From the NCBI RefSeq assembly GCF_023156235.1, contig NZ_JAKZAI010000006.1:1-64000 (forward strand): a stretch of DNA of 64,000 nt. Direction: 5' to 3'. Origin of the DNA: Marinobacter goseongensis. Lineage in GTDB: Bacteria > Pseudomonadota > Gammaproteobacteria > Pseudomonadales > Oleiphilaceae. The notes beneath the pieces are model-generated. The model made no database searches. It was given only the letters and a program-made list of their open reading frames with translations, and was not told the origin of the DNA. The position numbers were made by a program, and so were the translations under genes. Of this stretch, positions 36,053 through 44,815 are shown in pieces; the stretch's first letter is position 1, and every line of letters begins with the position of its first letter.

Positions 36053-36879
36053 AGCAACGCCATAGCCGCTTCCATCTGAGCGTTCAGATCCTCTTCCTCA
36101 TTCATGTTGGTGTCCGGATCAATACCCAGCCGCCCGAATGCCGTCACGGTATGCCAATCCATCTCCGTCCACGGATGCGCCGAGCCGGCCACCAGTTGCA
36201 GGTTGGCCACCATCACCAGGTCAGCGAAATCCGCAGCCGGAACTTCACGCTGGAAACTGGCGTACTCCAGCGGTACGTTCTGGAGCTCCTTCGGGAAATC
36301 CCACTTCTTCAGGATTGCCGCACCCAGGCGTGGGTGCAGCTCATCCACCACGTTGTCCAGCATGATGCTGCTGATCTGAATGTCCTGATCTTCCACATAG
36401 CGCAGGATCGGTAACACGCCGATCAGGTGAACCAGCCCGGCGAGCGTGGCCTGATCGGGTTTCAACCGGGTGTAATGCTGGGCCAGCACGTGGCACACAC
36501 CAGCCACTTCTGTGCTGGTCTGCCAGGTGGCCCGCAGGCGCTTGTCGATCATGTCGGAGGTGGCCTGGAACATCTGCTCCATCGCCAGCCCCATGGCCAG
36601 GTTGCTGGTGTAGGCCATGCCCAGCCGGCTCACCGCCATATTGAGGTTCTCAATAGCTCGGCTCCCGCGGAACAGGGGGCTGTTGCACACGCGAATGATG
36701 CGGGCAGAGAGTGCGGTATCGTTGCTGATCACTTTGACCAGATCCATAATCGCCGAGTCCTCGGACTCGGCGATCTCCCGCACCTGCAGGGCAACTTCCG
36801 GCAGCGTGGGAAGCACCAGCTTGTCGTTGTCGATCGCACTGATCAGATCATTCTTGATGGTTTCAACAATATTCGACAT
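36046..36879 (-). CDS. HDOD-domain protein
   Basis: A 277-residue cytoplasmic protein in which residues about 18-215 form an HDOD domain: [38 protein letters not shown] and [15 protein letters not shown]. The catalytic HD pair of true HD phosphohydrolases is absent, as is normal for HDOD. Such proteins act as signalling or scaffold modules, often with c-di-GMP or chemotaxis pathways. No extra effector domain is attached. The last 30 residues are acidic. It is a single gene between ung and ygfZ. Confidence 0.85.
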   Translation of the reverse strand: MSNIVETIKNDLISAIDNDKLVLPTLPEVALQVREIAESEDSAIMDLVKVISNDTALSARIIRVCNSPLFRGSRAIENLNMAVSRLGMAYTSNLAMGLAMEQMFQATSDMIDKRLRATWQTSTEVAGVCHVLAQHYTRLKPDQATLAGLVHLIGVLPILRYVEDQDIQISSIMLDNVVDELHPRLGAAILKKWDFPKELQNVPLEYASFQREVPAADFADLVMVANLQLVAGSAHPWTEMDWHTVTAFGRLGIDPDTNMNEEEDLNAQMEAAMALLQ

Positions 36880-36996
36880 GGTCAGTTGAGGTCCGTCGTT
36901 TGGAATCCAGCTGTCCGTCCGGAGGCCGGGCGGGCACGAAAATAGTCAGATATATGAAGTACCTTATAGCAAAAACCCGACCGCTTGCCTGTCAAC

Positions 36997-37986
36997 TTAT
37001 GTATCTGATTTGTTTGCGGCGTTCTGCTCCGGCACCGGGTAGGGCAGTCCGAGACGGCGCAGGGAGGGCCCCGAGGTGGATTCAAGGTGAAGAGACCCCT
37101 CGGCGGCATCGTGGCGAATCACCGCAAGACATTGCGCGGAGTCGTCTGCAAGAACTACGCTGCTGATCACTTCGCCCACCGACTTGCCGTCAGCAAGGAC
37201 AGCCGTTCCGGGCGCGGGTGGGGTTTCCAGGCCTTCAGCTGAAAAACGGAACAGGCTTTTTTTCAACTGACCGAGAAAGTGCATGCGGGCAATAACCTCC
37301 TGCCCGGTGTAACAGCCCTTCTTGAAGTGAACGCCGCCCACGTGTTGCCAGTTGAGCATTTGCGGAACATAGGTTTCCAGAGTGTCCGGGGTCAACGTGG
37401 GGATGCCGGCGGCAATTTCAGCGGCGCGCCAGTTGACAGGCGAAGTCTGCTGCTCGGTGGACAGCTGGGCAATGGCAGGGTCAGCCGGCTGCCAGAGCTC
37501 GTAACGTAGCAGCCCTTCGGCGGTGTCCTCGGTGCGGATCAGGTGCTCGGCATCAAGCGTCAGGCTGGCACCGGGTTGGTCCAGCTCGCTGATCCGGTCC
37601 GGGCAGAGCTGCTCGGCGAGCCCGTGCCCCATAATGCCAAGGATGCGGGCGTCGTCGAGCACCCGCATCTCGGTGCCACGGAACAGCATCAGATACTTGC
37701 GCAGCTGGGCACTGATGGTGTCGACGAGAACGTCCGGTACTGCCATCAGGACGTCGTCGCCATCGCGCACCAGTCTGGTCAGGCAGTAGGCCCGACCTTT
37801 CGGGGTGCAGGCGGCGGCCCGGGGAGAGAAGGTCGCGGTGACGTCCGCCAGATTCTGGCTGAACTGTCCCTGCAGGAACTTGTCCGTGCCGGGGCCGGAG
37901 ATGCGGATCAGTCGTTGATCGTCCGCAACGGCCCAGGCCGAGACTGGCAGCGGCTGACTCGCGACCTGGCTGGTTGAGTCTGTCAT
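36997..37986 (-). CDS. ygfZ: Folate-binding YgfZ/GcvT-like protein
   Basis: A 329-residue tetrahydrofolate-binding protein used in iron-sulfur cluster enzyme maturation. Start chosen at ATG 37986 (MTDSTSQVASQPLPVSAW); upstream codons would overlap the ygfX-like gene. The GcvT-like N-terminal region has ISGPGTDKFLQGQFSQNL, and the family signature is visible as FKKGCYTGQEVIARMHF with the conserved Cys. It lies just after sdhE and the ygfX-like gene, as expected for factors acting on respiratory enzymes. Confidence 0.93.
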   Translation of the reverse strand: MTDSTSQVASQPLPVSAWAVADDQRLIRISGPGTDKFLQGQFSQNLADVTATFSPRAAACTPKGRAYCLTRLVRDGDDVLMAVPDVLVDTISAQLRKYLMLFRGTEMRVLDDARILGIMGHGLAEQLCPDRISELDQPGASLTLDAEHLIRTEDTAEGLLRYELWQPADPAIAQLSTEQQTSPVNWRAAEIAAGIPTLTPDTLETYVPQMLNWQHVGGVHFKKGCYTGQEVIARMHFLGQLKKSLFRFSAEGLETPPAPGTAVLADGKSVGEVISSVVLADDSAQCLAVIRHDAAEGSLHLESTSGPSLRRLGLPYPVPEQNAANKSDT

Positions 37987-38000
37987 AAAACACTCCCGGT

Positions 38001-38351
38001 TCAGGTGGTGCTGGCGGGTGTACGTCTGGTCTGGCCCAGCCGTAGCCACATCCGCAGGCGACGGAATTCGTCACTGGCGACATTGCGGAAATGGGGGCCA
38101 AAGTCGACCAGAACCACCAGATGTGACTGGGATCTGGCGTCCCGACTACGAATTTTCAAGAGGGTGAGGTGCCTGCCGATGCGACTTTCATTGGCAACGG
38201 ACACCGGCTTTGGCTCTCCGGCCCGGACGCCGGCATATAACTGACCCTGTTCGACCTTCAGCCGGGTGACCGCATTGCAGGCGCACAAGATCCGTGAGAA
38301 CCAGGGGCTGGCACTTTCGGGCCGGAGGCGCAGGTCAATCCGGCTGGACAC
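38001..38351 (-). CDS. YgfX-like protein lacking the membrane hairpin
   Basis: A 116-residue protein, GTG start, overlapping the end of sdhE by 17 bases. Its position next to sdhE and its ends ([11 protein letters not shown] at the start, [17 protein letters not shown] at the end) fit the YgfX/CptA family (DUF1434). E. coli YgfX has two membrane helices after the N-terminal strand. Here the corresponding stretch ([19 protein letters not shown]) is too short and polar for a membrane hairpin, so this version looks soluble and shortened. The toxin-like activity reported for E. coli CptA cannot be assumed. Confidence 0.6.
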   Translation of the reverse strand: MSSRIDLRLRPESASPWFSRILCACNAVTRLKVEQGQLYAGVRAGEPKPVSVANESRIGRHLTLLKIRSRDARSQSHLVVLVDFGPHFRNVASDEFRRLRMWLRLGQTRRTPASTT

Positions 38352-38586
38352 GATTGACGATCATATCCACGATGCGCTGAAGATCCGGGTCTTCAGGACG
38401 GCTGCGTTGCATGAACCACTCGAACATGTCGGTGTCTTCGCAAGTCAGCAGCTTTTCATAGCGAGCCTGATCGTCCGCGGGTAGATCGCGATAGACCTCC
38501 TCCACGAAAGGAACCAACAGTACATCCAGTTCCAGCATTCCCCGGCGGCTATGCCACCACAGGCGTTTGTACTCGGTGTTTTCAGA
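38335..38586 (-). CDS. sdhE: FAD assembly factor SdhE
   Basis: An 83-residue factor that promotes covalent flavin attachment to succinate dehydrogenase. Start chosen at ATG 38586 ([19 protein letters not shown]). The signature [10 protein letters not shown] with the essential RGxxE is at residues about 16-20, followed by [20 protein letters not shown]. It heads sdhE-ygfX-ygfZ and lies downstream of nadB, another flavoprotein of the succinate dehydrogenase/fumarate reductase family. Confidence 0.94.
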   Translation of the reverse strand, partial: SENTEYKRLWWHSRRGMLELDVLLVPFVEEVYRDLPADDQARYEKLLTCEDTDMFEWFMQRSRPEDPDLQRIVDMIVNRVQPD

Positions 38587-38634
38587 CATTCGGCTTCTCG
38601 TTTCAGTCGGCGATTGTGACACGGATCGGCTGTG

Positions 38635-40260
38635 TCAGGGTGATGGTGTTCTGTAGGTTGTGGGGAACAGCACCGTGTCCTGGGGCTCATTCTGCAATCC
38701 GGGGAAGTCCAGTGTGTAATGAAGCCCACGGCTCTCACTACGCTGGAGGGCGGAGCAGATGATCAGGTCCGATACCGTCACCAGGTTGCGGAGCTCAAGG
38801 AGGTCATTGGTGACCCGGTAGTTGCTGTAGAACTCGCCAATCTCCCGCGACAGCAGATCCACCCGGTGTTTGGCCCGCTGCAAGCGCTTGGTGGTACGCA
38901 CGATACCTACGTAATCCCACATGAAATGGCGCAGTTCGTCCCAGTTGTGGGAGATTACCACGTCTTCGTCAGAATCCCGCACCTGACTTTCGTCCCAGTC
39001 CGGCACGGGGGGCGGAGGTGGAATGTCAGCTTCGCGGCGGGCAATGTCCGCGGCGGCTGCCTGGCCGTATACCAGGCATTCCAGCAGGGAGTTGCTGGCC
39101 ATGCGATTGGCGCCGTGCAGGCCGGTGAATGCCGCTTCTCCGACCGCATATAACTGATTGATGTCGGTGCGGGCGCGTTCGTCACTGACGATGCCGCCAC
39201 AGGTGTAGTGTGCCGCCGGTACCACGGGAATCGGTTCGCGGGTGACATCAATGCCGAATTCCAGGCACTTCTCAAAGATGGTCGGAAAGTGATGCTTGAT
39301 GAAGTCGGCGGGTTTGTGGCTGATGTCCAGGTACAGGTGGTCTGCACCGAGGCGTTTCATTTCATGGTCAATGGCGCGGGCCACGATGTCCCGCGGCGCC
39401 AACTCGCCGCGTTTGTCGAATCGGTCCATGAAGCGGGTGCCGTCGGGCAGCCTCAGAACCCCGCCTTCACCCCGCACGGCCTCGGTGATCAGGAACGACT
39501 TGGCATGGGGATGATACAGACAGGTCGGATGGAACTGGTTGAATTCCATGTTGGCGACCCGGCACCCGGCCCGCCACGCCATGGCAATGCCATCGCCGGA
39601 AGCGCCGTCAGGGTTCGTGGTGTAGCGATAGGCCTTGCTGGCGCCCCCGGTAGCGACTACCGTAAACCGCGCGCGCACCAGCTCCACGTGGTTGTCTGTC
39701 AGATTCAGAATGTAGGCGCCCACGCAACGATTGCCCGGCAATGAGAGTTTGCGGTTGGTGATGAGATCCACCGCCACGCGACCGGAAAACAGAGTAATGT
39801 TGGCTTTCGCCTGGGCCTGGGCCGCCAGTGTGGTGGACACCGCGTGGCCGGTTGCATCCGCGGCGTGAATGATGCGCCGGTGGCTGTGACCGCCCTCCCG
39901 GGTCAGATGGTATTGGGCGTGTTCGTCACGGGTGAAATCGACCCCGGAATCGATCAGCCAGTTGATGCTTTTCTTGCCATTTTCGACGGTGAATCTCACC
40001 GCGTCTTCGTGGCACAGTCCGGCGCCGGCGTCCAGCGTGTCCCGGATGTGGTTTTCCAGGGAATCCTCGTCGTCGAGCACCGCGGCAATGCCGCCCTGTG
40101 CCCAAAGGGTAGCACCACTGCTGATGTCGGCCTTGCTGACTACGCAGACACTGAGGTGCTCCGGCAGATTGAGTGCAACCGTCAGGCCGGCAGCGCCGCT
40201 GCCGATGATCAGAACATCGAATTCGTGAGACTGTGGCATTGGGTCGTTATCGCGGGCCAT
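38635..40260 (-). CDS. nadB: L-aspartate oxidase
   Basis: A 541-residue FAD enzyme that oxidises aspartate to iminoaspartate for NAD synthesis. The dinucleotide-binding motif is [15 protein letters not shown], then [15 protein letters not shown], the substrate-site [15 protein letters not shown] and [14 protein letters not shown]. Start at ATG 40260 gives a short leader; ATG 40239 (MPQSHEF) is equally possible. It is divergent from rpoE, as in Pseudomonas. Confidence 0.96.
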   Translation of the reverse strand: MARDNDPMPQSHEFDVLIIGSGAAGLTVALNLPEHLSVCVVSKADISSGATLWAQGGIAAVLDDEDSLENHIRDTLDAGAGLCHEDAVRFTVENGKKSINWLIDSGVDFTRDEHAQYHLTREGGHSHRRIIHAADATGHAVSTTLAAQAQAKANITLFSGRVAVDLITNRKLSLPGNRCVGAYILNLTDNHVELVRARFTVVATGGASKAYRYTTNPDGASGDGIAMAWRAGCRVANMEFNQFHPTCLYHPHAKSFLITEAVRGEGGVLRLPDGTRFMDRFDKRGELAPRDIVARAIDHEMKRLGADHLYLDISHKPADFIKHHFPTIFEKCLEFGIDVTREPIPVVPAAHYTCGGIVSDERARTDINQLYAVGEAAFTGLHGANRMASNSLLECLVYGQAAAADIARREADIPPPPPVPDWDESQVRDSDEDVVISHNWDELRHFMWDYVGIVRTTKRLQRAKHRVDLLSREIGEFYSNYRVTNDLLELRNLVTVSDLIICSALQRSESRGLHYTLDFPGLQNEPQDTVLFPTTYRTPSP

Positions 40261-40276
40261 AATGTGGACGTGTATT

Positions 40277-40302
40277 GAACTAAACTTTACGCTTGCTGTC
40301 TA
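40277..40302 (+). promoter_or_regulatory. Sigma-E-type promoter of rpoE
   Basis: GAACTA (40277-40282), 15 bases, then GTCTA (40298-40302) matches the sigma-E/AlgU promoter pattern (GGAACTT, 15-16, GTCTAA). It sits 140 bases before the chosen rpoE start and implies autoregulation. It also rules out translation starts upstream of about 40308 on this transcript. Confidence 0.65.
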
Positions 40303-40439
40303 TTTGCCCTGACGAGGGCTTGCCCCTGCAGGGCTTATGCCCGTTCACTGAGCGGACGCCGGACAGCACCATGACGCAAACCAATTCCAGGCAGGCAGGC
40401 CAGTTGGCCATCCACAAAGAGCGCCCCGGCACCCCGTCC

Positions 40440-41057
40440 ATGACTCCGGATACTGATCAGCAAAACGGCGATACGCCCGACAGTCAGACCGACCTCCAGC
40501 TCGTACGCAAAGTACGCCACGGCGATCGCTCTGCCTTTGACCTGCTCGTGGTCAAATATCAGTCACGGGTGGCATCGATCATCAGCCGGTATGTTTACGA
40601 CAGCCAGGAAGTGCTGGACCTGACCCAGGAAACCTTCGTGAAAGCGTTCCGCGCCATCGACCGCTTCCGCGGTGACAGCGCCTTTTACACCTGGCTTTAC
40701 CGGATCGCGGTCAACACGGCGAAGAATTTTCTGGAATCCCGGGGCCGCCGCCCCCAGGGTAGTGCCGATTCCGCCGAAGCAGAAAACTACGAGGATGGTT
40801 CACGCCTGCGGGATAACGCCTCACCGGAGAAGCTGCTGCAACGGGAGCAGTTGCAGCAGGCGCTGGGGCGGGCCATCTCGGGTTTGCCGGAGGAACTCCG
40901 CTCGGCTTTCCTGCTCAGAGAATATGATGGCCTGAGTTATGAGGACATTGCACGAATTCTGGAATGCCCGATAGGTACTGTGCGGTCGCGGATATTCCGA
41001 GCCCGGGACGCTGTTGACAAGCAGCTGGGCCCATTACTCAATAATTCCCTGACGTGA
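40440..41057 (+). CDS. rpoE: RNA polymerase sigma-E factor (AlgU/RpoE)
   Basis: An extracytoplasmic-function sigma factor, 205 residues from ATG 40440; ATG 40371 would give 228. Known family members have about 193. Region 2 (about 22-90) contains GDRSAFDLLVVKYQSRVASI and YDSQEVLDLTQETFVKAFRA; region 4 (about 130-195) contains LPEELRSAFLLREYDGLSYE and CPIGTVRSRIFRARDAVD. It activates the envelope-stress regulon. The anti-sigma genes rseA/rseB follow. No strong ribosome site marks either start. Confidence 0.94.
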   Translation: MTPDTDQQNGDTPDSQTDLQLVRKVRHGDRSAFDLLVVKYQSRVASIISRYVYDSQEVLDLTQETFVKAFRAIDRFRGDSAFYTWLYRIAVNTAKNFLESRGRRPQGSADSAEAENYEDGSRLRDNASPEKLLQREQLQQALGRAISGLPEELRSAFLLREYDGLSYEDIARILECPIGTVRSRIFRARDAVDKQLGPLLNNSLT

Positions 41058-41072
41058 ATGAGGTTGCATCCG

Positions 41073-41639
41073 ATGGATGATCGTCTCAAAGAAACACTCT
41101 CTGCCATGATGGATGACGAAGCTGATGAGCTGTCGGTTCGGCGTTTGTTGTCCCATGATGAACAGAGCGATGTCCGCGCCCAGTGGCAACGCTGGCAACA
41201 GGTACGGGATCTCATGCACCTGGGGCATGTGCCCACCGATACGGTTGATGTCAGTGCCGGCGTCAGGCGAACTCTGGCCGGCCGGCGGGACGAGGTCGCG
41301 GAATCCAACACGCGCACTGATTCGGTTTCCCGGCGCTGGCGTTGGCCGGCGGTGGCGATGGTCAGTTTCGCTCTGATTGTCGGGTTTGGCGCGGGCGCTG
41401 GCTGGGAATCCTCCGTGCCGGACCGTGAGGCTGCCGGGTTTGCCAGTGCCGGAACAACGGTGTCTGACAGCGCGCCTGCCGACCCTGTGCAGGAAGTCGC
41501 GCTGCAGGGTCTTGACGAGGAGCAATGGGAGCATCTGAGCCGCTATCTGCTCGAGCATGCCCAGCACAACAGTGTCGGCGCCGGGCGTGGCTCGGTCGGA
41601 TATGCGCGATTGGCGAGTGCCTCCGCAACGGCCTACTAG
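41073..41639 (+). CDS. rseA: Anti-sigma-E factor RseA (MucA)
   Basis: A 188-residue single-pass inner-membrane protein that holds sigma-E inactive. The N-terminal cytoplasmic domain (MDDRLKETLSAMMDDEADEL, then QWQRWQQVRDLMHLG) binds the sigma factor. One membrane helix (WPAVAMVSFALIVGFGAGAGW) lies near 92-112, and the periplasmic tail interacts with RseB. It is destroyed by stepwise proteolysis under stress. The start at 41073 is preferred over 41058 because homologues begin there. Confidence 0.9.
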   Translation: MDDRLKETLSAMMDDEADELSVRRLLSHDEQSDVRAQWQRWQQVRDLMHLGHVPTDTVDVSAGVRRTLAGRRDEVAESNTRTDSVSRRWRWPAVAMVSFALIVGFGAGAGWESSVPDREAAGFASAGTTVSDSAPADPVQEVALQGLDEEQWEHLSRYLLEHAQHNSVGAGRGSVGYARLASASATAY

Positions 41640-41664
41640 TGAGTATTCAGGAGTGCATTGATTG

Positions 41665-42699
41665 ATGTTGAGCTGGCAGTCTGTTTTCCGGTGTTTCGGA
41701 GGTATCAGCTTCCGCCCTTTGGTTCTGGTGGTGGTGTGTTTTTCGGCCGTCGTGCAGGCCGAAGAACTCGCAGACGCTGAGCCCCGGACGGCCGAGCAGT
41801 GGCTGGAACGCCTGGGGCCGGCCCTGAACATGACGTCGTACCGCGGGGTGTTTGTTTACGCCCGCGGCGACCAGGTCAGTTCGCTTCAGATTGCGCACCG
41901 GTACCGTGATGGCATGGTGGAAGAACGCCTGGTGCTGCAGGACGGGGGCAGCGGTGAGATTGTGCGCAAAGGCATGCGGGTGGTGTGTGTGCTGCCCGAT
42001 CAGGGCCGTGTTCAGCTGGATCAGGTGATTCCTTCCGGGCCTTTTGCGGACGCATTTTCCAGTCAGGTGACGCCGGTCATCCGCTGGTACACTCCCGAGC
42101 TGATTGGCGAAGACCGTGTGGCGGGCTATGACGTGGTGAAGATTGGCCTGAAAGCCCGCGACGAGCATCGTTATAGTCATCGCCTCTGGCTTGAGAAATC
42201 CAGTGGCCTGCTGGTCAAGAGTCATGTGCGGTCAGTTCATGACGATGTGCTGGAGCACTTCCAGTTCACCAGCCTGGAAATCACCAAAAATATTCTTGAT
42301 TCTGAGCTGGAGGTGCAAACCCGAGGGCTCGAAATCGAGCGGGATCTGTCAAAAGAACCGGTGACTTCGCCGGCGCCCAGAATGGACGGTTGGGTGCTGC
42401 GCTGGCAACCCGAAGGTTTCATTGCAGCGGCGGCCCCCCGCTCCGGCAAGGGGCAGGCGGTGGCGTTTTCCGACGGTCTGGCGGCATTTTCGGTATTTGT
42501 GGAGCCCGCAGGACGTATTTCCATGCCCACCGGCGCCTCCAGGATCGGCGCGACCACCGTCTATATCAACCAGCTTCAGGCTGGTGATCAGCCGTTCATG
42601 GTGACGGTCGTGGGTGAGGTGCCTCCGACTACCGCAAAACGCGTGGCGGAATCGGTGGAGATTGATGATGCCCTGGCCTTTGAGACAGCAGAACGATGA
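41665..42699 (+). CDS. rseB: Sigma-E regulatory protein RseB (MucB)
   Basis: A 344-residue periplasmic protein that shields RseA from cleavage and senses lipoprotein or lipopolysaccharide stress. A signal peptide (about 1-32, FRPLVLVVVCFSAVVQAEE) precedes a LolA-like N-terminal domain (SYRGVFVYARGDQVSSLQIA) and the C-terminal RseA-binding domain (FSDGLAAFSVFVEPA). A TTG three bases upstream is an alternative start. The stop overlaps rseC by four bases. Confidence 0.92.
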   Translation: MLSWQSVFRCFGGISFRPLVLVVVCFSAVVQAEELADAEPRTAEQWLERLGPALNMTSYRGVFVYARGDQVSSLQIAHRYRDGMVEERLVLQDGGSGEIVRKGMRVVCVLPDQGRVQLDQVIPSGPFADAFSSQVTPVIRWYTPELIGEDRVAGYDVVKIGLKARDEHRYSHRLWLEKSSGLLVKSHVRSVHDDVLEHFQFTSLEITKNILDSELEVQTRGLEIERDLSKEPVTSPAPRMDGWVLRWQPEGFIAAAAPRSGKGQAVAFSDGLAAFSVFVEPAGRISMPTGASRIGATTVYINQLQAGDQPFMVTVVGEVPPTTAKRVAESVEIDDALAFETAER

Positions 42700-43163
42700 T
42701 TAGCGAATCGGGAAAAGTGGTTGGGGTTGATGGTGACCGGGTCTGGGTGCAAACCATTCGCAACAGCGCCTGCCAGAGTTGCTCGGCCCGACAGGGTTGT
42801 GGTCAGCGCGTTCTGGCCAGCGCGACCGGTGGCCGGGCTAACCAGATCCGGGTGTTGAATCGCCTCAATGCGCAGGTCGGTGATGATGTCACGCTCGCCA
42901 TCGAGGAGACCGCGTTGCTGAGGGCGTCGCTTCTGGTCTACGCCATGCCCTTGTTGTTGATGGTGGCCGGCGCCATGATCGGGCATCAGCTGTCTGGCGG
43001 TGAGGATCTCATCGCCATGGTGGGTGCGGGGGTGGGCCTTGGCGCCGGTTTTGTACTGGCGCGGCGTGCCCAGCGCAGGTCAGCGGATCAGTATGAGCCC
43101 CGCATGACCCGGATTGTGTCCGCCACCGTGCTGGAGGCGCCGGCCAATCCTACTGTTTTTTAA
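42696..43163 (+). CDS. rseC: RseC/MucC family protein
   Basis: A 155-residue inner-membrane protein of the RseC/MucC family (SoxR-reducing system component in E. coli). The N-terminal part carries a cysteine cluster in SACQSCSARQGCGQRVL, and two membrane helices follow (LLVYAMPLLLMVAGAMIG and MVGAGVGLGAGFVLA). Its place as fourth gene of the sigma-E operon matches Pseudomonas mucC. Its role is modulatory. Confidence 0.88.
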   Translation: MISESGKVVGVDGDRVWVQTIRNSACQSCSARQGCGQRVLASATGGRANQIRVLNRLNAQVGDDVTLAIEETALLRASLLVYAMPLLLMVAGAMIGHQLSGGEDLIAMVGAGVGLGAGFVLARRAQRRSADQYEPRMTRIVSATVLEAPANPTVF

Positions 43164-43226
43164 GTTGAAAATCGTTGGTGTGACCACAGAATGACGGTAA
43201 CGTTCTGATAAGCAGGGGGTCGTTAG

Positions 43227-44705
43227 ATGTTAACAAGAAGTAAAGAGCGTGCAATGCCGATGTGGAGCGGTGCCAGTGCTGTCACCGCCCTGGCACTCGT
43301 GTTAAGCCTGGTCATGTCGCTGCTGTGGTCTCAGTCGGCACAGGCCCGCAGCCTTCCCGATTTTACCGAACTGGTGGAGGACAATTCCGGCGCCGTGGTC
43401 AACATCAGTACCACGAGTGCGCCGACGCGGGGCTCGGGTGGCGCTTATCCGGGACTGCCTTTTGATGAACGCCAGTTCGAGCAGTTGCCGGAGTTTTTCC
43501 AGGATTTTTTCCGGGGTCCCCAGTCACCTTTTGGTAACAGCCCGGGGCGCTCCGAACCTCGCCGCTCCATGGGGTCGGGGTTCATTGTGTCCAGCGACGG
43601 CTATGTCCTCACCAACAACCACGTGATTGAAGGCGCAGATGAAATTGTCGTGCGCCTCAGCGACCGCCGGGAACTGCCGGCCAGACTGGTAGGCACCGAC
43701 CCCCGATCCGACATGGCGGTGTTGAAAATCGAGGACGGCGACGACCTTCCGGTTGTGAAGGTGGGGCGCTCGCAAAACCTGAAAGTGGGTGAGTGGGTCT
43801 TGGCGATCGGTTCGCCTTTCGGGTTTGACTACACCGTGACCGCCGGCATTGTCAGTGCGCTCGGCCGCTCATTGCCGACCGAGAACTACGTGCCATTCAT
43901 CCAGACCGACGTTGCCATCAATCCGGGCAACTCCGGTGGCCCGCTGTTCAATCTCGACGGCGAAGTGATCGGTATCAACTCCCAGATTTATACCCGCTCC
44001 GGCGGTTTCATGGGCGTTTCCTTTGCCATTCCCATCGATGACGCGATGAACGTGTTCCGCCAGATTCGTGACCAGGGATCGGTGGCGCGCGGCTGGTTGG
44101 GCGTGCTGATTCAGGAAGTGAACCGTGACCTGGCCGAGTCGTTTGGCCTCAAGCGGCCGCGGGGCGCGTTGATCGCTGAAGTGATGTCCGGATCGCCGGC
44201 GGAGGCCGCCGGGCTGCAGTCGGGGGATATCGTGTTGGCGTATGATGAGGACCCTGTTGAACTGTCATCGGATTTGCCGCCCATGGTCGGTCGCACGCCG
44301 GTGGGAGAGACCGCTGAGCTGACGGTATTGCGGGAAGGTCGGGAAATGACCCTGGATGTGGAAATCGGCAAGTTGCCGGAGCCGGGTGAGCAGCTCGCCA
44401 GCGCGCCGTCTGGGTCAACCAACGGGCCGGCTTCTGCACCTTTGGGGCTGCGGGTTGAACCCCTGCCGGCAGAGCTCGCGGGTTCCACCGATCTCAAGGC
44501 CGGTGTGCTGGTGTCCGAGGTGGGCCCGGGCCCCGCGCGCGAGGCTGGTATTCGTCCACAGGATGTCATCACCGAGATTCACCGCAAGCCGGTGGATTCC
44601 GTGGCCGCCTTCGGCCGGGTGATCGACGAACTGCCGGCGGACCGCGCCGTCTCCGTTCGCATCGTGCGCCAGGGACGCGCCATCTATCTGGTCATGAAAC
44701 CCTGA
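43227..44705 (+). CDS. mucD: Periplasmic serine endoprotease, MucD/DegP-like
   Basis: A 492-residue HtrA-family protease that degrades misfolded envelope proteins. A signal peptide ends near QAR (about residue 39). The catalytic triad is visible: His in LTNNHVIEGAD, Asp in PRSDMAVLKI and Ser in GNSGGPLFNLDG. Two PDZ domains follow (GWLGVLIQEV, and the C-terminal GVLVSEVGPGPAREAGI). Start at ATG 43227 follows a GGGGG ribosome site; ATG 43254 also gives a signal peptide. It closes the sigma-E cluster and is followed by a terminator. Confidence 0.95.
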   Translation: MLTRSKERAMPMWSGASAVTALALVLSLVMSLLWSQSAQARSLPDFTELVEDNSGAVVNISTTSAPTRGSGGAYPGLPFDERQFEQLPEFFQDFFRGPQSPFGNSPGRSEPRRSMGSGFIVSSDGYVLTNNHVIEGADEIVVRLSDRRELPARLVGTDPRSDMAVLKIEDGDDLPVVKVGRSQNLKVGEWVLAIGSPFGFDYTVTAGIVSALGRSLPTENYVPFIQTDVAINPGNSGGPLFNLDGEVIGINSQIYTRSGGFMGVSFAIPIDDAMNVFRQIRDQGSVARGWLGVLIQEVNRDLAESFGLKRPRGALIAEVMSGSPAEAAGLQSGDIVLAYDEDPVELSSDLPPMVGRTPVGETAELTVLREGREMTLDVEIGKLPEPGEQLASAPSGSTNGPASAPLGLRVEPLPAELAGSTDLKAGVLVSEVGPGPAREAGIRPQDVITEIHRKPVDSVAAFGRVIDELPADRAVSVRIVRQGRAIYLVMKP

Positions 44706-44722
44706 CCCGTCTCGGGTCTGGT

Positions 44723-44762
44723 CCCGGAATCCTGTCCGGTCAGGACAGGGTCCGGGCCTTTT
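44723..44762 (+). terminator. Rho-independent terminator after mucD
   Basis: A compound stem, CCCGGA with TCCGGG enclosing CCTGTCC/GGACAGG, ends in CCTTTT. The next gene's likely -10 (TATACT, 44765-44770) follows at once, with a possible -35 AGGACA (44742-44747) inside the stem. Confidence 0.7.
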
Positions 44763-44815
44763 GATATACTCCTTCGACCAAAAAAGAATGTTGGCCAAGG
44801 ATCGGACCCGCCCGA

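Noticed and set aside
40293..40439. Upstream extension of rpoE
   Set aside because: It begins with TTG inside the predicted sigma-E promoter and adds about 49 residues absent from family members.
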